Assembly: GCA_021390615.1 (NCBI GenBank)
Contig: JAJEJU010000024.1
Location: 248,001 to 312,000 of the forward strand
Source: Rhodanobacteraceae bacterium ZG21-1
GTDB taxonomy: Bacteria; Pseudomonadota; Gammaproteobacteria; Xanthomonadales; Rhodanobacteraceae
Length of the DNA: 64,000 nt
Direction: 5' to 3'
Shown: one piece after another, positions 35,443-45,453 of the stretch
Numbering within the stretch: the stretch's first letter is position 1
Layout of the letters: each line of letters opens with the position of its first letter
Notes under the pieces: generated by a model
Told to the model about the DNA's origin: nothing
Database searches by the model: none
What the model saw: only the letters and a program-made list of their open reading frames with translations
Translations under genes and position numbers: made by a program

Positions 35443-36461
35443 CGTTGCGCCGGCTCGACGCGGTGATAGTCGAGATACCACTGCGCGAAGCGCCGCACAC
35501 CTTCTTCGATGGGCGTGTTCGGCGCATAGCCGGTATCGCGGCGCAGCGCGGAGACGTCCGCCCAGGTGTCCGGCACATCGCCGGGCTGCATCGGCAGCAG
35601 GTGCTTCTCGACGCTGCGGCCGAGATGCTGTTCCAGCAGCTCGATGAAGCGCAGCAGCTGCACCGGCTGGTCGTTGCCGATGTTGTAGACGCGATACGGC
35701 GCGTTCGAGCTGCCGGGGTTCGGCTTCAGCGGATCGTAGGAGGGATCGGGTGCCGGCACGTGGTCCAGCGCCTGCACGATGCCCTCCACGATGTCGTCGA
35801 CGAAGGTGAAGTCGCGGCTGTGGTGGCCATGGTTGAACACGTCGATCGGCTCGCCGCGAACGATGCGGTCGGCGAACAGGATCGGCGACATGTCGGGGCG
35901 CCCCCACGGGCCGTAGACGGTGAAGAAGCGCAGGCCGGTGGTCGGCAGGCCATATAGATGACTGTAGGTATGCGCCATCAGCTCGTTGGCCTTCTTGGTG
36001 GCCGCGTACAGGCTGAGCGGATGGTCGACCGCGTCCTCCACCGCGAACGGCAGCTTCTGGTTGGCGCCGTAGACCGAGCTCGACGAGGCATAGACCAGGT
36101 GCTCGATCTGGCCGTGCCGGCAGGCCTCGAGCACGTTGACGAAGCCGACCAGGTTGCTCTGCACGTAGGCGTGCGGATTCTTCAGCGAATAGCGCACGCC
36201 GGCCTGGGCGGCCAGGTTGACCACGCGCTGCGGGCGGAAGCGGGCGAACGCCTCGTTCACTGCCGCCGCGTCGGCCAGGTCCGCGCGCAGATGGGTATAG
36301 CCGGGATGCGTCGCGAAGCGCGCCAGGCGGGCTTCCTTCAGGGCCGGGTCGTAGTAGTCGTTGTGGTTGTCGATGCCGAACACTTCGTCGCCGCGCGCCA
36401 GCAGGTGCAGGGCCAGGGCGGAGCCGATAAAGCCGGCCGTGCCGGTAACCAGGAGGCGCAT
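35439..36461 (-). CDS. NAD-dependent UDP-glucuronate 4-epimerase-like protein
   Basis: A 340-residue extended SDR. TGTAGFIG (6-13) binds NAD, NHNDYYDPALKEARL is characteristic of UDP-glucuronate 4-epimerases, and the catalytic Tyr-Lys pair lies in YAATKKANE. RFFTVYGPWGRPDM is also strongly conserved. It should interconvert UDP-glucuronate and UDP-galacturonate for lipopolysaccharide or exopolysaccharide. The ATG at 36461 gives the normal N-terminus, with AAGGA upstream. It heads a two-gene operon with the ADP-ribosylglycohydrolase gene. No glycosyltransferase is adjacent. Confidence 0.9.
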   Translation of the reverse strand: MRLLVTGTAGFIGSALALHLLARGDEVFGIDNHNDYYDPALKEARLARFATHPGYTHLRADLADAAAVNEAFARFRPQRVVNLAAQAGVRYSLKNPHAYVQSNLVGFVNVLEACRHGQIEHLVYASSSSVYGANQKLPFAVEDAVDHPLSLYAATKKANELMAHTYSHLYGLPTTGLRFFTVYGPWGRPDMSPILFADRIVRGEPIDVFNHGHHSRDFTFVDDIVEGIVQALDHVPAPDPSYDPLKPNPGSSNAPYRVYNIGNDQPVQLLRFIELLEQHLGRSVEKHLLPMQPGDVPDTWADVSALRRDTGYAPNTPIEEGVRRFAQWYLDYHRVEPAQR

Positions 36462-36686
36462 GACGGGGGTCCTTGCAAGAGAAGCGCATTCTATTGCGTG
36501 TCGACGCCGCTCGCGCGCGGTGGCGCATCGACGGAACGTCGGACCGGCCGGCTTGCGCGGCACGACTGCCCGAACGGCGCGGCACGGGGATCTGCCAAGT
36601 GACGGCCCGTCTGCGCTAGACTAGAGTTCTAACCCTTCACCCTCGAGACAAGGTGGCCCGCGCCAAGCGCCGGCCGAGCGTGCGAC

Positions 36687-36731
36687 ATGTCCACTACCAT
36701 CGAATTCCCGATCGTCACCGTCGCGCGCTGA
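36687..36731 (+). CDS. Candidate leader peptide upstream of thrS
   Basis: A 14-residue frame reading [14 protein letters not shown] and a stop, ending 23 bp before a terminator-like hairpin and 68 bp before thrS. Three of its 14 codons are Thr (ACT ACC together, ACC later). This is the layout of an amino-acid leader attenuator. The ribosome site is weak, and Thr density is modest, so the call is tentative. Confidence 0.4.
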   Translation: MSTTIEFPIVTVAR

Positions 36732-36754
36732 GCTCTGTTACGAGCCTCATCCTG

Positions 36755-36779
36755 AAAAGGGCGCGCCTCGCGCCCTTTT
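36755..36779 (+). terminator. Attenuator-like hairpin before thrS
   Basis: AAAAGGGCG and CGCCCTTTT pair perfectly over 9 bp around CGCCTCG; the T-run is the descending arm. It lies between a possible leader peptide and the thrS start, 20 bp before the ATG. It may terminate transcription or mask the ribosome site. Confidence 0.6.
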
Positions 36780-36799
36780 GCATGTCCAGAGAACCCTTC

Positions 36800-38701
36800 A
36801 TGATCGAAATCACGCTACCCGACGGCAGCAAGCGTCCGTTCGACCATCCCGTTTCGGTGCAGGACGTGGCTGCCTCCATCGGCGCCGGCCTGGCCAAGGC
36901 CACGCTGGCGGGCAAGGTCGATGGCCAGCTGGTGGACGCCGGCTTCCTGCTCGACCACGACGCCGCGCTGCAGATCGTCACCGACAAGAGCCCCGAGGCG
37001 CTGGAAATCCTGCGCCACTCCACCGCGCACCTGATGGGCCAGGCGGTGCAGCGGCTGTATCCGGGCGCGCAGGTCACCATCGGCCCGGTGATCGACAACG
37101 GCTTCTACTACGACTTTGCCTACGAGCGGCCCTTCACACCGGACGACCTGCCCAAGATCGAGGCGGAGATGCAAAAGATCGTCGACGAGCAGCTGCCGGT
37201 GACGCGCAGCGTGAAGTCGCGCGACGAGGCCGTCGCCTTCTTCCGCGGCCTGGGCGAGAACTACAAGGCCGAGATCATCGAGTCGATTCCGGCCGGCGAG
37301 CCGCTGTCGCTGTATTCGCAGGGCGAGTTCACCGACTTGTGCCGCGGCCCGCACGTGCCCAATACCGGCAAGCTGCGCGCGTTCAAGCTGATGAAGGTGG
37401 CCGGCGCCTATTGGCGCGGCGACAGCAACAACGCCATGCTCAGCCGCATCTATGGCACGGCCTGGCTCAACGACAAGGACCTGAAGGCCTATCTGCACCA
37501 GCTGGAGGAGGCCGAGAAGCGCGACCACCGCAAGATCGGCAAGCAGCTCGACCTGTTCCACCAGCAGGAGGAAGGTCCGGGCATGGTGTTCTGGCATCCG
37601 CACGGCTGGGCGATCTGGCAGGCGGTGGAGCAGTACATGCGCCGCGTCTACAAGCGCAGCGGCTACCAGGAAGTGCGTTGCCCGCAGGTGCTGGACGTGT
37701 CGCTGTGGAAGCGTTCCGGCCACTGGGACAACTACCAGGAAAACATGTTCTTCACCGAGTCGGAGAAGCACACCTTCGCGCTGAAGCCGATGAACTGCCC
37801 CGGCCACGTGCAGATCTTCAACGCCGGCCTGCGCAGCTACCGCGAGCTGCCGATCCGCTACGGCGAGTTCGGCAGCTGCCATCGCAACGAGCCGTCGGGC
37901 GCGCTGCACGGCCTGATGCGCGTACGCGCCTTCACCCAGGACGATGGCCACATCTTCTGCACGCCGGAGCAGGTCGAGGGCGAGGTCACCGAGTTCCACC
38001 GGCAGGCGATGCAGGTGTACGCCGACTTCGGCTTCAGCGAGATCGCGATCAAGCTGGCGCTGCGCCCGGAGAAGCGCATCGGTTCCGACGCGTTCTGGGA
38101 CCGCACCGAGGAGATGCTACGGCGGGCGCTGCGCGCGGCGGGGGTGGAGTGGGAGGAGCTGCCCGGCGAGGGCGCCTTCTATGCGCCCAAGATCGAGTAC
38201 CACCTGAAGGATTCGATCGGCCGCGCCTGGCAGGTCGGCACCATGCAGGTCGATTTCATGATGCCGGAGCGGCTGGACGCCGAATACGTCGACGAGCACT
38301 CGCAGAAGCAGCGCCCGGTGATGCTGCATCGGGCCATCGTGGGCTCGATGGAGCGTTTCATCGGCATCCTGATCGAGCACCACGCCGGCCATTTGCCGCC
38401 CTGGCTGGCGCCGTTGCAGGGCGTGGTGTTCAGCATCACCGACGCGCAGGCCGATTATGTACGCGAGGTGACGCAAGCCCTTGTCGACAAAGGTTTCCGT
38501 GTCGAGTCCGATTTGCGCAACGAAAAAGTCGGATATAAAATCCGCGAACATACGTTGCAGAAAGTGCCCTACCTGCTGGTGGTCGGTGATCGCGAGAAGG
38601 AAAGCGGTGCGGTTTCTGTGCGTACCCGTTCCGGTGAAGACCTGGGCAGCATGCCGCTGGCGGCCTTCATCGAGCGACTCGAGACCGAAACCCTGCGCTG
38701 A
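36800..38701 (+). CDS. thrS: Threonyl-tRNA synthetase
   Basis: A 633-residue class II synthetase. Order of parts: TGS domain (1-60), editing domain with [11 protein letters not shown] near 73, catalytic domain with [10 protein letters not shown] (zinc-binding Cys), [22 protein letters not shown] and the class II motif 3 region [13 protein letters not shown], then the anticodon-binding domain. Length is close to E. coli ThrS. The ATG at 36800 gives the family N-terminus [10 protein letters not shown]; an ATG six codons upstream is possible. It is the first gene of the thrS-infC operon and appears to have leader control. Confidence 0.97.
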   Translation: MIEITLPDGSKRPFDHPVSVQDVAASIGAGLAKATLAGKVDGQLVDAGFLLDHDAALQIVTDKSPEALEILRHSTAHLMGQAVQRLYPGAQVTIGPVIDNGFYYDFAYERPFTPDDLPKIEAEMQKIVDEQLPVTRSVKSRDEAVAFFRGLGENYKAEIIESIPAGEPLSLYSQGEFTDLCRGPHVPNTGKLRAFKLMKVAGAYWRGDSNNAMLSRIYGTAWLNDKDLKAYLHQLEEAEKRDHRKIGKQLDLFHQQEEGPGMVFWHPHGWAIWQAVEQYMRRVYKRSGYQEVRCPQVLDVSLWKRSGHWDNYQENMFFTESEKHTFALKPMNCPGHVQIFNAGLRSYRELPIRYGEFGSCHRNEPSGALHGLMRVRAFTQDDGHIFCTPEQVEGEVTEFHRQAMQVYADFGFSEIAIKLALRPEKRIGSDAFWDRTEEMLRRALRAAGVEWEELPGEGAFYAPKIEYHLKDSIGRAWQVGTMQVDFMMPERLDAEYVDEHSQKQRPVMLHRAIVGSMERFIGILIEHHAGHLPPWLAPLQGVVFSITDAQADYVREVTQALVDKGFRVESDLRNEKVGYKIREHTLQKVPYLLVVGDREKESGAVSVRTRSGEDLGSMPLAAFIERLETETLR

Positions 38702-38745
38702 GGCGCACCGACGGTCTATTTCACATTCTTCTGGAGGATAGTGGT

Positions 38746-39273
38746 ATCGCTACCACCGACAACAAGGGCAATCGCCGCAACCAAGAGATCCGCGTGCCGC
38801 GTGTGCGCGTGATCGGTCCGGATTCGGAGCAGCTTGGCATTCTCACCCGTGACGAGGCATTGCGTGCCGCCGAAGAGGCCGGCCTCGATCTGGTCGAGAT
38901 CCAGCCCAACGGCGACCCGCCGGTCTGCCGCATCATGGACTACGGCAAGTTCAAGTTCGAAGCTCAGAAGAAGGCGCAGGCCGCCAAGAAGAAGCAGAAG
39001 CAGGTCGAGATCAAGGAAGTGAAGTTCCGTCCGGTCACCGACGTGGGCGACTACCAGATCAAGCTGCGCAACATGCTTCGCTTCCTGGAGGAAGGGGACA
39101 AGGTCAAGGTGACCATCCGCTTCCGCGGCCGCGAGATGTCGCACCAGGACCTCGGCCAGAACCTGGCCAAGAAGATCCAGGAAGACGTCGGCGAGAACGG
39201 CCAGGTCGAATCCTTCCCGCGGCTGGAAGGGCGTCAGATGGTCATGATGATCGGGCCGAAGAAGAAGTCCTGA
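38746..39273 (+). CDS. infC: Translation initiation factor IF-3, with AUC start codon
   Basis: A 175-residue IF-3, which binds the 30S subunit and checks start codons. Conserved blocks: GEQLG-like [43 protein letters not shown]-type [18 protein letters not shown] and [12 protein letters not shown]. The frame has no ATG, GTG or TTG at the right distance; GGAGGA at 38733-38738 is followed seven bases later by ATC at 38746, which restores the full N-terminus. E. coli infC uses AUU for autoregulation by IF-3 itself, so AUC here is very likely the true start. It lies 44 bp after thrS. Confidence 0.94.
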   Translation: MATTDNKGNRRNQEIRVPRVRVIGPDSEQLGILTRDEALRAAEEAGLDLVEIQPNGDPPVCRIMDYGKFKFEAQKKAQAAKKKQKQVEIKEVKFRPVTDVGDYQIKLRNMLRFLEEGDKVKVTIRFRGREMSHQDLGQNLAKKIQEDVGENGQVESFPRLEGRQMVMMIGPKKKS

Positions 39274-39296
39274 GCCCCCGGCTCCCGCGCGGGCGT

Positions 39297-39326
39297 TTGA
39301 GTGCCCGCGAAGCTGCATGCTATAAC
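39297..39326 (+). promoter_or_regulatory. Candidate sigma-70 promoter of the graspetide cassette
   Basis: TTGAGT (39297-39302) and TATAAC (39321-39326) are separated by 18 bp, with a TG two bases before the -10. It follows infC directly and precedes the precursor gene by about 100 bp. Confidence 0.55.
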
Positions 39327-39331
39327 CGAGA

Positions 39332-39367
39332 ACGGCGTCGCCCTGGCTTGATCCAGGGCGTTGCCGT
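39332..39367 (+). promoter_or_regulatory. Structured 5' leader of precursor gene
   Basis: ACGGC-GT-CGCCCTGG pairs with CCAGGGCG-TT-GCCGT: 13 pairs with one 2x2 internal loop, loop CTTGAT. No T-run follows, so it is more likely an mRNA-stabilising or regulatory hairpin than a terminator. Confidence 0.5.
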
Positions 39368-39427
39368 GCGGCCGTTCGTGCCGCAAGCACCACGCTCGTC
39401 AACTCAAATGGATTAGGAGGTGGGTGT

Positions 39428-39601
39428 ATGCATGCAGAGACGGTTTCCAGTGAAGCGACGCGCCCGTTCGCCCGACTGCTGGCGCGCGAAGTGACGCCGG
39501 CGGATGCGGAGAAGCAGGCCAAGGCCGAGCGTATCGGCACCACCACGGGCATCCGCGAACACATGGCGGACGAGAAGCCTGTGGACGTCATGCCCTGGTA
39601 A
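39428..39601 (+). CDS. Candidate graspetide (microviridin-like omega-ester RiPP) precursor peptide
   Basis: A 57-residue peptide. The leader contains RPFARLLARE (residues 12-21), closely like the PFFARFL helix that microviridin-type ATP-grasp ligases recognise. The C-terminal part has a run of three Thr (38-40) followed by four acidic residues (Glu44, Asp48, Glu49, Asp53), one Lys (Lys50), and ends MPW. Hydroxyl donors before acids is the arrangement needed for side-chain ester rings. The ribosome site AGGAGGTG is near-perfect, five bases before the ATG; an ATG four bases later is out of frame. The next gene is an MvdD-like ATP-grasp ligase. The core differs from the classic TxKxPSD motif, so ring pattern cannot be predicted. 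Confidence 0.82.
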   Translation: MHAETVSSEATRPFARLLAREVTPADAEKQAKAERIGTTTGIREHMADEKPVDVMPW

Positions 39602-39621
39602 GCGATTCAGGGTGATCGATC

Positions 39622-39642
39622 GAAGGGGCGCAATGCCCCTTC
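39622..39642 (+). terminator. Hairpin between precursor and ligase genes
   Basis: GAAGGGGC and GCCCCTTC pair over 8 bp around GCAAT, followed by ATCTATTT. It may act as a leaky terminator or RNA-processing barrier, giving more precursor than enzyme. Confidence 0.5.
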
Positions 39643-39745
39643 ATCTATTTGGGGCCGGTGCGTCGGTTGCGGATGCAGCCGACCAGGCGTGCCGGCGCAG
39701 ATCCAGGGAACAGGCGCAGCTCGTCCGCGCAGGGGAACGGCATCC

Positions 39746-40846
39746 ATGGCACAAGTGATCATTTTCGCGCCGGCCCACGACATCCATGCCTCGGCCGTGG
39801 CCTGGTCGCTGCGCCGGGCCGGCGTCGAGGCGCTGGTTTCCTCCTCGCTGAGGCAGGGATCGGCCTCGCGCTTCGCCGTGCTGGCGGGAGCCGACGGCCT
39901 GCACGGCTGGGCCAGCGATTTCCAGCCCGCCGAGGTCAGCGCGGTCTGGTACCGGCGCCCGTCGCGCCCCGGCCTGTCCGATCAGGCCGAGCTGGATCGC
40001 TGGTTTTCCGCCCAGCAATGGGCCTTGTTCCAGAAGAATTTCCTGGCCGTGGCGCACAGCACGGTGCCGGCGCTGTGGGTGAACGAGCCGGCGGCCAGCG
40101 TCGCCGCCGAGAGCAAGCTGCTGCAGCTGCGCGTGGCCGCGGAAGTCGGGCTCGATTTCCCGGAGGCGCTGGTCACCAACGACGCCGGCCAGGTCGATCA
40201 GCTGATCCGGCGCTGGGGCAGGGTGGTGTTCAAGACCTTCCAGGGGCATGCCTGGGAAGACCGCGCGACGCAGCGCTACTACAACACCGACGTCAGCGTG
40301 CTGGATGCGGCCAGCGAACTGCCGGAAGCGGCCATCGCCTTCTGCCCCGGCATCTTCCAGCGCTATATCGAGAAGCAGTGCGACCTCCGCGTCACGGTGA
40401 TCGGCGAGCGTTTCTTCTGCGCCCGGATCGAGCGCAAGTCCGGCGGCGCCTATCTGGACTGGCGGCCGGCGATCCTGGACGAGGACATGGACGTGCAGCC
40501 GTTCCAGCTGCCGCCGGCGGTCGAGGCCAGGTTGCGCGAACTGATGCGACGGCTGGGCATCGTGTTCGGCTGCATCGACCTGGTCATGGACGGGGCGGGG
40601 CGGCTGTTCTTCCTGGAAGTGAACCAGCAGGGGCAGTTCCTGTTCATCGAGAAGATGCTGCCCGCGCTGCCCCTGCTGCAGGCGGCGAGCGCCATGCTGG
40701 CCGGCGGGCGCACCGACTATGCGCTGGACGGCCGCTTCACGGCCGGCTTCGAGGCCTATCTGGACTCGGCCGACTACCAGCAGGCCCTGGCCGCCCCGAT
40801 CGACGAGGCGCCGCCGACCACGATCGAGCCGGCGGTGACCGACTGA
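39746..40846 (+). CDS. MvdD/MvdC-like ATP-grasp peptide macrocyclase
   Basis: A 366-residue ATP-grasp ligase. The graspetide-ligase pattern is clear: an N-terminal pre-ATP-grasp domain, WVNEPAASVAAESKLLQL (111-128), GLDFPEALVTND, the ATP lid region VVFKTFQGHAWE (160-171), YIEKQCDLRVTVIG (207-220) and the metal-binding FLEVNQQGQFLFIE (289-302). In microviridin and related systems this enzyme uses ATP to join acidic side chains to Thr/Ser (esters) or Lys (amide) of the precursor. The precursor is directly upstream. The ATG at 39746 gives the family start MAQVIIF; AGGGGA is upstream. RimK-like ligation is the alternative, but the neighbouring peptide argues for a graspetide role. No transporter or protease accompanies it. 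Confidence 0.88.
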   Translation: MAQVIIFAPAHDIHASAVAWSLRRAGVEALVSSSLRQGSASRFAVLAGADGLHGWASDFQPAEVSAVWYRRPSRPGLSDQAELDRWFSAQQWALFQKNFLAVAHSTVPALWVNEPAASVAAESKLLQLRVAAEVGLDFPEALVTNDAGQVDQLIRRWGRVVFKTFQGHAWEDRATQRYYNTDVSVLDAASELPEAAIAFCPGIFQRYIEKQCDLRVTVIGERFFCARIERKSGGAYLDWRPAILDEDMDVQPFQLPPAVEARLRELMRRLGIVFGCIDLVMDGAGRLFFLEVNQQGQFLFIEKMLPALPLLQAASAMLAGGRTDYALDGRFTAGFEAYLDSADYQQALAAPIDEAPPTTIEPAVTD

Positions 40847-40860
40847 GTCGTGGCGCGGAC

Positions 40861-40890
40861 TTGCCGGAAACGGGCCGGATCGTGTAGTCT
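40861..40890 (+). promoter_or_regulatory. Candidate promoter of rpmI-rplT
   Basis: TTGCCG (40861-40866) and TAGTCT (40885-40890) with 18 bp between. About 130 bp of untranslated leader would follow before rpmI. A separate promoter would be useful because the graspetide cassette splits the operon. Weak by consensus. Confidence 0.35.
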
Positions 40891-41023
40891 TGCCGGCTCG
40901 CCCGTACTGGAAAGGGCGTGAACCGATCGCGGCAGGACGGAAAGCGCAGCCTGATCCCTATGGATGCAGGTGCCGCCGGATCAGTCAGAAACCGGGGACC
41001 ATCCCCATCAAGGAAGCATTCCC

Positions 41024-41221
41024 ATGCCCAAGATCAAGACCAACCGGGCGGCGGCGAAGCGTTTTCGCAAGACCGCGTCGGGCAAGTTCAAGGCGGGTCA
41101 CGCCTTCAAGTCGCACATCCTGACCAAGAAGTCGACCAAGCGTAAGCGCGGCCTGCGCGCTCCCAATCACGTGAAGGCCTGCGACACCAAGGGTGTGGCA
41201 CGCATGTTGCCGTATCTCTAA
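41024..41221 (+). CDS. rpmI: 50S ribosomal protein L35 (bL35)
   Basis: A 65-residue very basic protein. [20 protein letters not shown] is the hallmark N-terminus, followed by [15 protein letters not shown]. Length matches the family. It precedes rplT by 16 bp, the universal arrangement. Unlike the usual order, a two-gene cassette separates it from infC. AAGGAAG lies upstream of the ATG. Confidence 0.98.
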   Translation: MPKIKTNRAAAKRFRKTASGKFKAGHAFKSHILTKKSTKRKRGLRAPNHVKACDTKGVARMLPYL

Positions 41222-41237
41222 GGCGGAGGACTGAACC

Positions 41238-41597
41238 ATGGCTCGTGTAAAGCGTGGCGTCATCGCCCGTCGTCGTCATAAGAAAATCATCGGTCGCGCG
41301 AAGGGCTACTACAACGCCCGCCGCAAGGTCTTCCGCGTCGCCAACCAGGCCGTCATCAAGGCCGGCCAGTACGCGTACATCGGCCGCAAGCAGCGCAAGC
41401 GCCAGTTCCGCGCGCTGTGGATCGTGCGCATCAATGCTGCCGCCCGTCAGTTCGGCCTGTCCTACAGCCGCCTGATCAACGGTCTCAGCAAGGCCGGCAT
41501 CACGGTCGACCGCAAGGTGCTGGCGGACATCGCCGTGCACGACATCAAGGCGTTTGGCGCGATCGCAGAGAAGGCGAAGGCCAGTCTGGCAGCGTAA
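41238..41597 (+). CDS. rplT: 50S ribosomal protein L20 (bL20)
   Basis: A 119-residue basic ribosomal protein. [20 protein letters not shown] opens the chain and [18 protein letters not shown] is the conserved centre. In E. coli L20 represses translation of rpmI-rplT through a leader structure; whether the leader here (40891-41023) does the same cannot be told. A strong terminator follows 55 bp downstream. Confidence 0.98.
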   Translation: MARVKRGVIARRRHKKIIGRAKGYYNARRKVFRVANQAVIKAGQYAYIGRKQRKRQFRALWIVRINAAARQFGLSYSRLINGLSKAGITVDRKVLADIAVHDIKAFGAIAEKAKASLAA

Positions 41598-41647
41598 TTT
41601 GTGCGCTCATCCGTGAGCGTGCGCGGCACGGACGACGCATAGAATGA

Positions 41648-42709
<1,062 letters not shown>

Positions 42710-42743
42710 TGCGCCGCATCCCATCCCGGCTGGAACCGAGACG

Positions 42744-45152
42744 ATGAAATTTTCCGAGAACTGGCTGCGCGAACTGGTCGAGGTGAAGGCCGACCGCTCG
42801 ACGCTGGCCCATGCGCTGACCATGGCCGGCCTGGAGGTGGAGGAAATCACCCCGTTGGGCGAACACCTGGGCGGCGTGCTGGTGGCCGAGATCGTCGCCG
42901 CCGAGAAGCACCCCGAGGCTGATCGCCTGCAGGTCTGCCGGGTCGACGCCGGGCAGGGCGAGCCGCTGCAGATCGTCTGCGGCGCGCCGAACGCGCGCGT
43001 CGGCATCAAGGTGCCGCTGGCCACGGTCGGCGCGAATCTGCCGGGCGGTATCGCGATCAAGGCGGCGAAGCTGCGCGGTGTGGAATCCTTCGGCATGCTG
43101 TGCTCGGCGAAGGAGCTGGCGCTGGACGCCGACGCGTCCGGCCTGCTCGAGCTGCCGGGCGATGCGCCGGTGGGCCGTGCGCTGGCCGACTATCTCGGCC
43201 TGCCGGACGCCAGCCTCGAGCTGAAGCTGACCCCGAACCGCCCCGATTGCCTGAGCATGCTCGGCCTGGCGCACGATGTGGCGGCGCTGTTCGGCGGCCA
43301 TGCCGGCGCGCTGTCGCCGGCGGAATCCGCGCCGGCGCGGAGTGATGCAGGCGCGCGCCGCGGCATCCGCCTGGAAGCCGGCGCGGATGCGCCGCGCTAC
43401 CTGGGCTGCATCGTCGAGGGCATCGATCCGGCCGCGCGCACCCCGCTGTGGCTGGCCGAGCGCTTGCGTCGTGCCGGCCTGCGCCCGATCAGCGCGATCG
43501 TCGACGTCACCAACTACGTGATGCTCGAGCTGGGCCAGCCACTGCACGCGTTCGACAACGACAAGCTCGAAGGCGACATCGTGGTGCGCCATGCCGGCGC
43601 CGGCGAGGCGCTGAAGCTGCTCGACGGCAGCGAGGCCAAGCTCGACGGCGGTTTCCTGGTCATCGCCGACCAGGACAAGGGGCTGGCGGTGGCCGGCGTC
43701 ATGGGCGGCTACGATTCGCGCGTCACCGACGTCACCCGCAACGTGTTCCTGGAGGCGGCGCATTTCGCCCCCGCCGCGATCATGGGGCGCGCGCGCAAGC
43801 TGGGCATGCATACCGACGCCTCGCATCGCTTCGAGCGCGGCGTCGATCCCGAGCTGCCGCGCCGCGCGCTGGAGCGCGCCACCGAGTTGTTGCTGAAGAT
43901 CGCCGGCGGCCAGGCCGGTCCGATCCTGCAGGCGGAACTGCCGGAGCTGCTGCCGCAGCGATCCGCCGTGCTGCTGCGCCGAGCACGCCTGCACCGCGTG
44001 CTCGGCGTGGCGGTGGCCGATGCCGAAGTCGAGCGCATCTTCGTGGCCCTGGGCATGCGGGTCGAGGTGCTGCCGGACGGCTGGCGCGTGGCCGCGCCCA
44101 GCAGCCGCTTCGACATCGAGCGCGAGGAAGATCTGATCGAAGAGGTCGCACGCATCTTCGGCTACGACAATATTCCCACCCATACCCCGGCCGGCGCCCT
44201 GACCCTGGCAGCCGAACCGGAGGCGCGCATCGGCGAGCTGGCGCTGCGCGAGCAGCTCGCGGCGCGCGGTTTCCACGAAGCGGTCAATCTGTCTTTCGTG
44301 GCGGGTGATCTGCTGCAGCAGTGGGGCTACCAGGGCGGCCTGGTCGCGCTGGCCAATCCGCTGTCGGCGGACCTGGCGGTGATGCGGCCATCGCTGCTGC
44401 CCGGCCTGGTCGCCGCGCTTGCGCACAACCGCGCGCGCCAGCAGGAGCGCGTACGCCTGTTCGAGCTGGCGCGCGTGTTCCGCCAGGATGGCGCGTCCAG
44501 CGAAAAGGCGCCTGCGCCATTGGAAACGCCGACCCTGGCCATCGCCGCCTGCGGCAAGGCCCGGGCGGAGCAGTGGGGCGAGCCGAAGCGCGCGCTGGAT
44601 TTCTACGACCTCAAGGGCGAGCTGGATGCCCTGATTGCCTGGGGCGGCGAGCCGCAGCGCTGGACCATGCACGCCGACGGACTGCCGTCCTGGCTGCATC
44701 CCGGGCGTGGTGCGCGCGTGGCGCGCGACGGAGCCACCGCCGGCTACCTCGGCGCCTTGCATCCCCAGCTGGCCAAGGCGCTGGATCTGGCCGATGACGT
44801 CTACGTGCTGGAACTGGCGCTGGAGCCGCTGACGGCGCGGCGCCTGCCGAAGGCGCGGCCGGTCGCGCGCTTCCCGTCGGTGCGCCGCGACATCGCGATT
44901 GACCTGCCCGAGCAGGTGGCGTGGGCCGAGGTCGAACGGGCAGTGCGGGAGGCGCTGGCAGAGCGCCTGATCGAGCTGCGCCTGTTCGATCGCTACAGCG
45001 GGCAAGGCATCGAAGCGGGCCGAAAAAGTCTCGCTATGGGCTTGATTTTGCAGGACGCATCGCGCACCCTTACAGACGAGGACGCCGAGCGCTGCGTGCA
45101 AGAAGCAGTCGCCGCGTTGCAGACGAAGTGCATGGCAAGATGGCGAGGTTGA
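42744..45152 (+). CDS. pheT: Phenylalanyl-tRNA synthetase beta subunit
   Basis: An 802-residue subunit. It begins [11 protein letters not shown], continues with the tRNA-binding EMAP-like domain ([16 protein letters not shown], about 75-90), the B3/B4 editing region, the B5 domain, the catalytic-like module and the C-terminal anticodon-binding FDX-ACB domain ([13 protein letters not shown], near 710). Length agrees with E. coli PheT. It lies 34 bp after pheS and its stop is one base from ihfA. Confidence 0.97.
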   Translation: MKFSENWLRELVEVKADRSTLAHALTMAGLEVEEITPLGEHLGGVLVAEIVAAEKHPEADRLQVCRVDAGQGEPLQIVCGAPNARVGIKVPLATVGANLPGGIAIKAAKLRGVESFGMLCSAKELALDADASGLLELPGDAPVGRALADYLGLPDASLELKLTPNRPDCLSMLGLAHDVAALFGGHAGALSPAESAPARSDAGARRGIRLEAGADAPRYLGCIVEGIDPAARTPLWLAERLRRAGLRPISAIVDVTNYVMLELGQPLHAFDNDKLEGDIVVRHAGAGEALKLLDGSEAKLDGGFLVIADQDKGLAVAGVMGGYDSRVTDVTRNVFLEAAHFAPAAIMGRARKLGMHTDASHRFERGVDPELPRRALERATELLLKIAGGQAGPILQAELPELLPQRSAVLLRRARLHRVLGVAVADAEVERIFVALGMRVEVLPDGWRVAAPSSRFDIEREEDLIEEVARIFGYDNIPTHTPAGALTLAAEPEARIGELALREQLAARGFHEAVNLSFVAGDLLQQWGYQGGLVALANPLSADLAVMRPSLLPGLVAALAHNRARQQERVRLFELARVFRQDGASSEKAPAPLETPTLAIAACGKARAEQWGEPKRALDFYDLKGELDALIAWGGEPQRWTMHADGLPSWLHPGRGARVARDGATAGYLGALHPQLAKALDLADDVYVLELALEPLTARRLPKARPVARFPSVRRDIAIDLPEQVAWAEVERAVREALAERLIELRLFDRYSGQGIEAGRKSLAMGLILQDASRTLTDEDAERCVQEAVAALQTKCMARWRG

Positions 45153-45153
45153 G

Positions 45154-45453
45154 ATGGCGCTGACCAAGGCAGAGATGGCCGAGCACCTGTTCCTGGAAGT
45201 GGGTCTCAACAAGCGTGAGGCAAAGGAATTCGTGGACGCCTATTTCGAGGTGGTCCGCGAAGCGCTGGAACGGGGCGAGCAGGTGAAGCTGTCCGGTTTC
45301 GGCAATTTTGATCTGCGTCTCAAGAACCAGCGGCCGGGGCGTAATCCGAAAACCGGCGAAGAGATTCCGATTTCAGCCCGCCGGGTGGTAACGTTCCGTC
45401 CGGGACAGAAACTCAAGGTGCGAGTCGAGGGATATGCTGGATCAAGGGAATAA
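45154..45453 (+). CDS. ihfA: Integration host factor alpha subunit
   Basis: A 99-residue DNA-bending protein. The DNABII signature [21 protein letters not shown] lies at about 47-66, with the Pro that intercalates between base pairs. [12 protein letters not shown] opens the chain as in other IHF-alpha subunits. It forms a dimer with IHF-beta. It follows pheT by one base, as in E. coli, and its last 20 bases overlap the MerR-family gene. Confidence 0.97.
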   Translation: MALTKAEMAEHLFLEVGLNKREAKEFVDAYFEVVREALERGEQVKLSGFGNFDLRLKNQRPGRNPKTGEEIPISARRVVTFRPGQKLKVRVEGYAGSRE

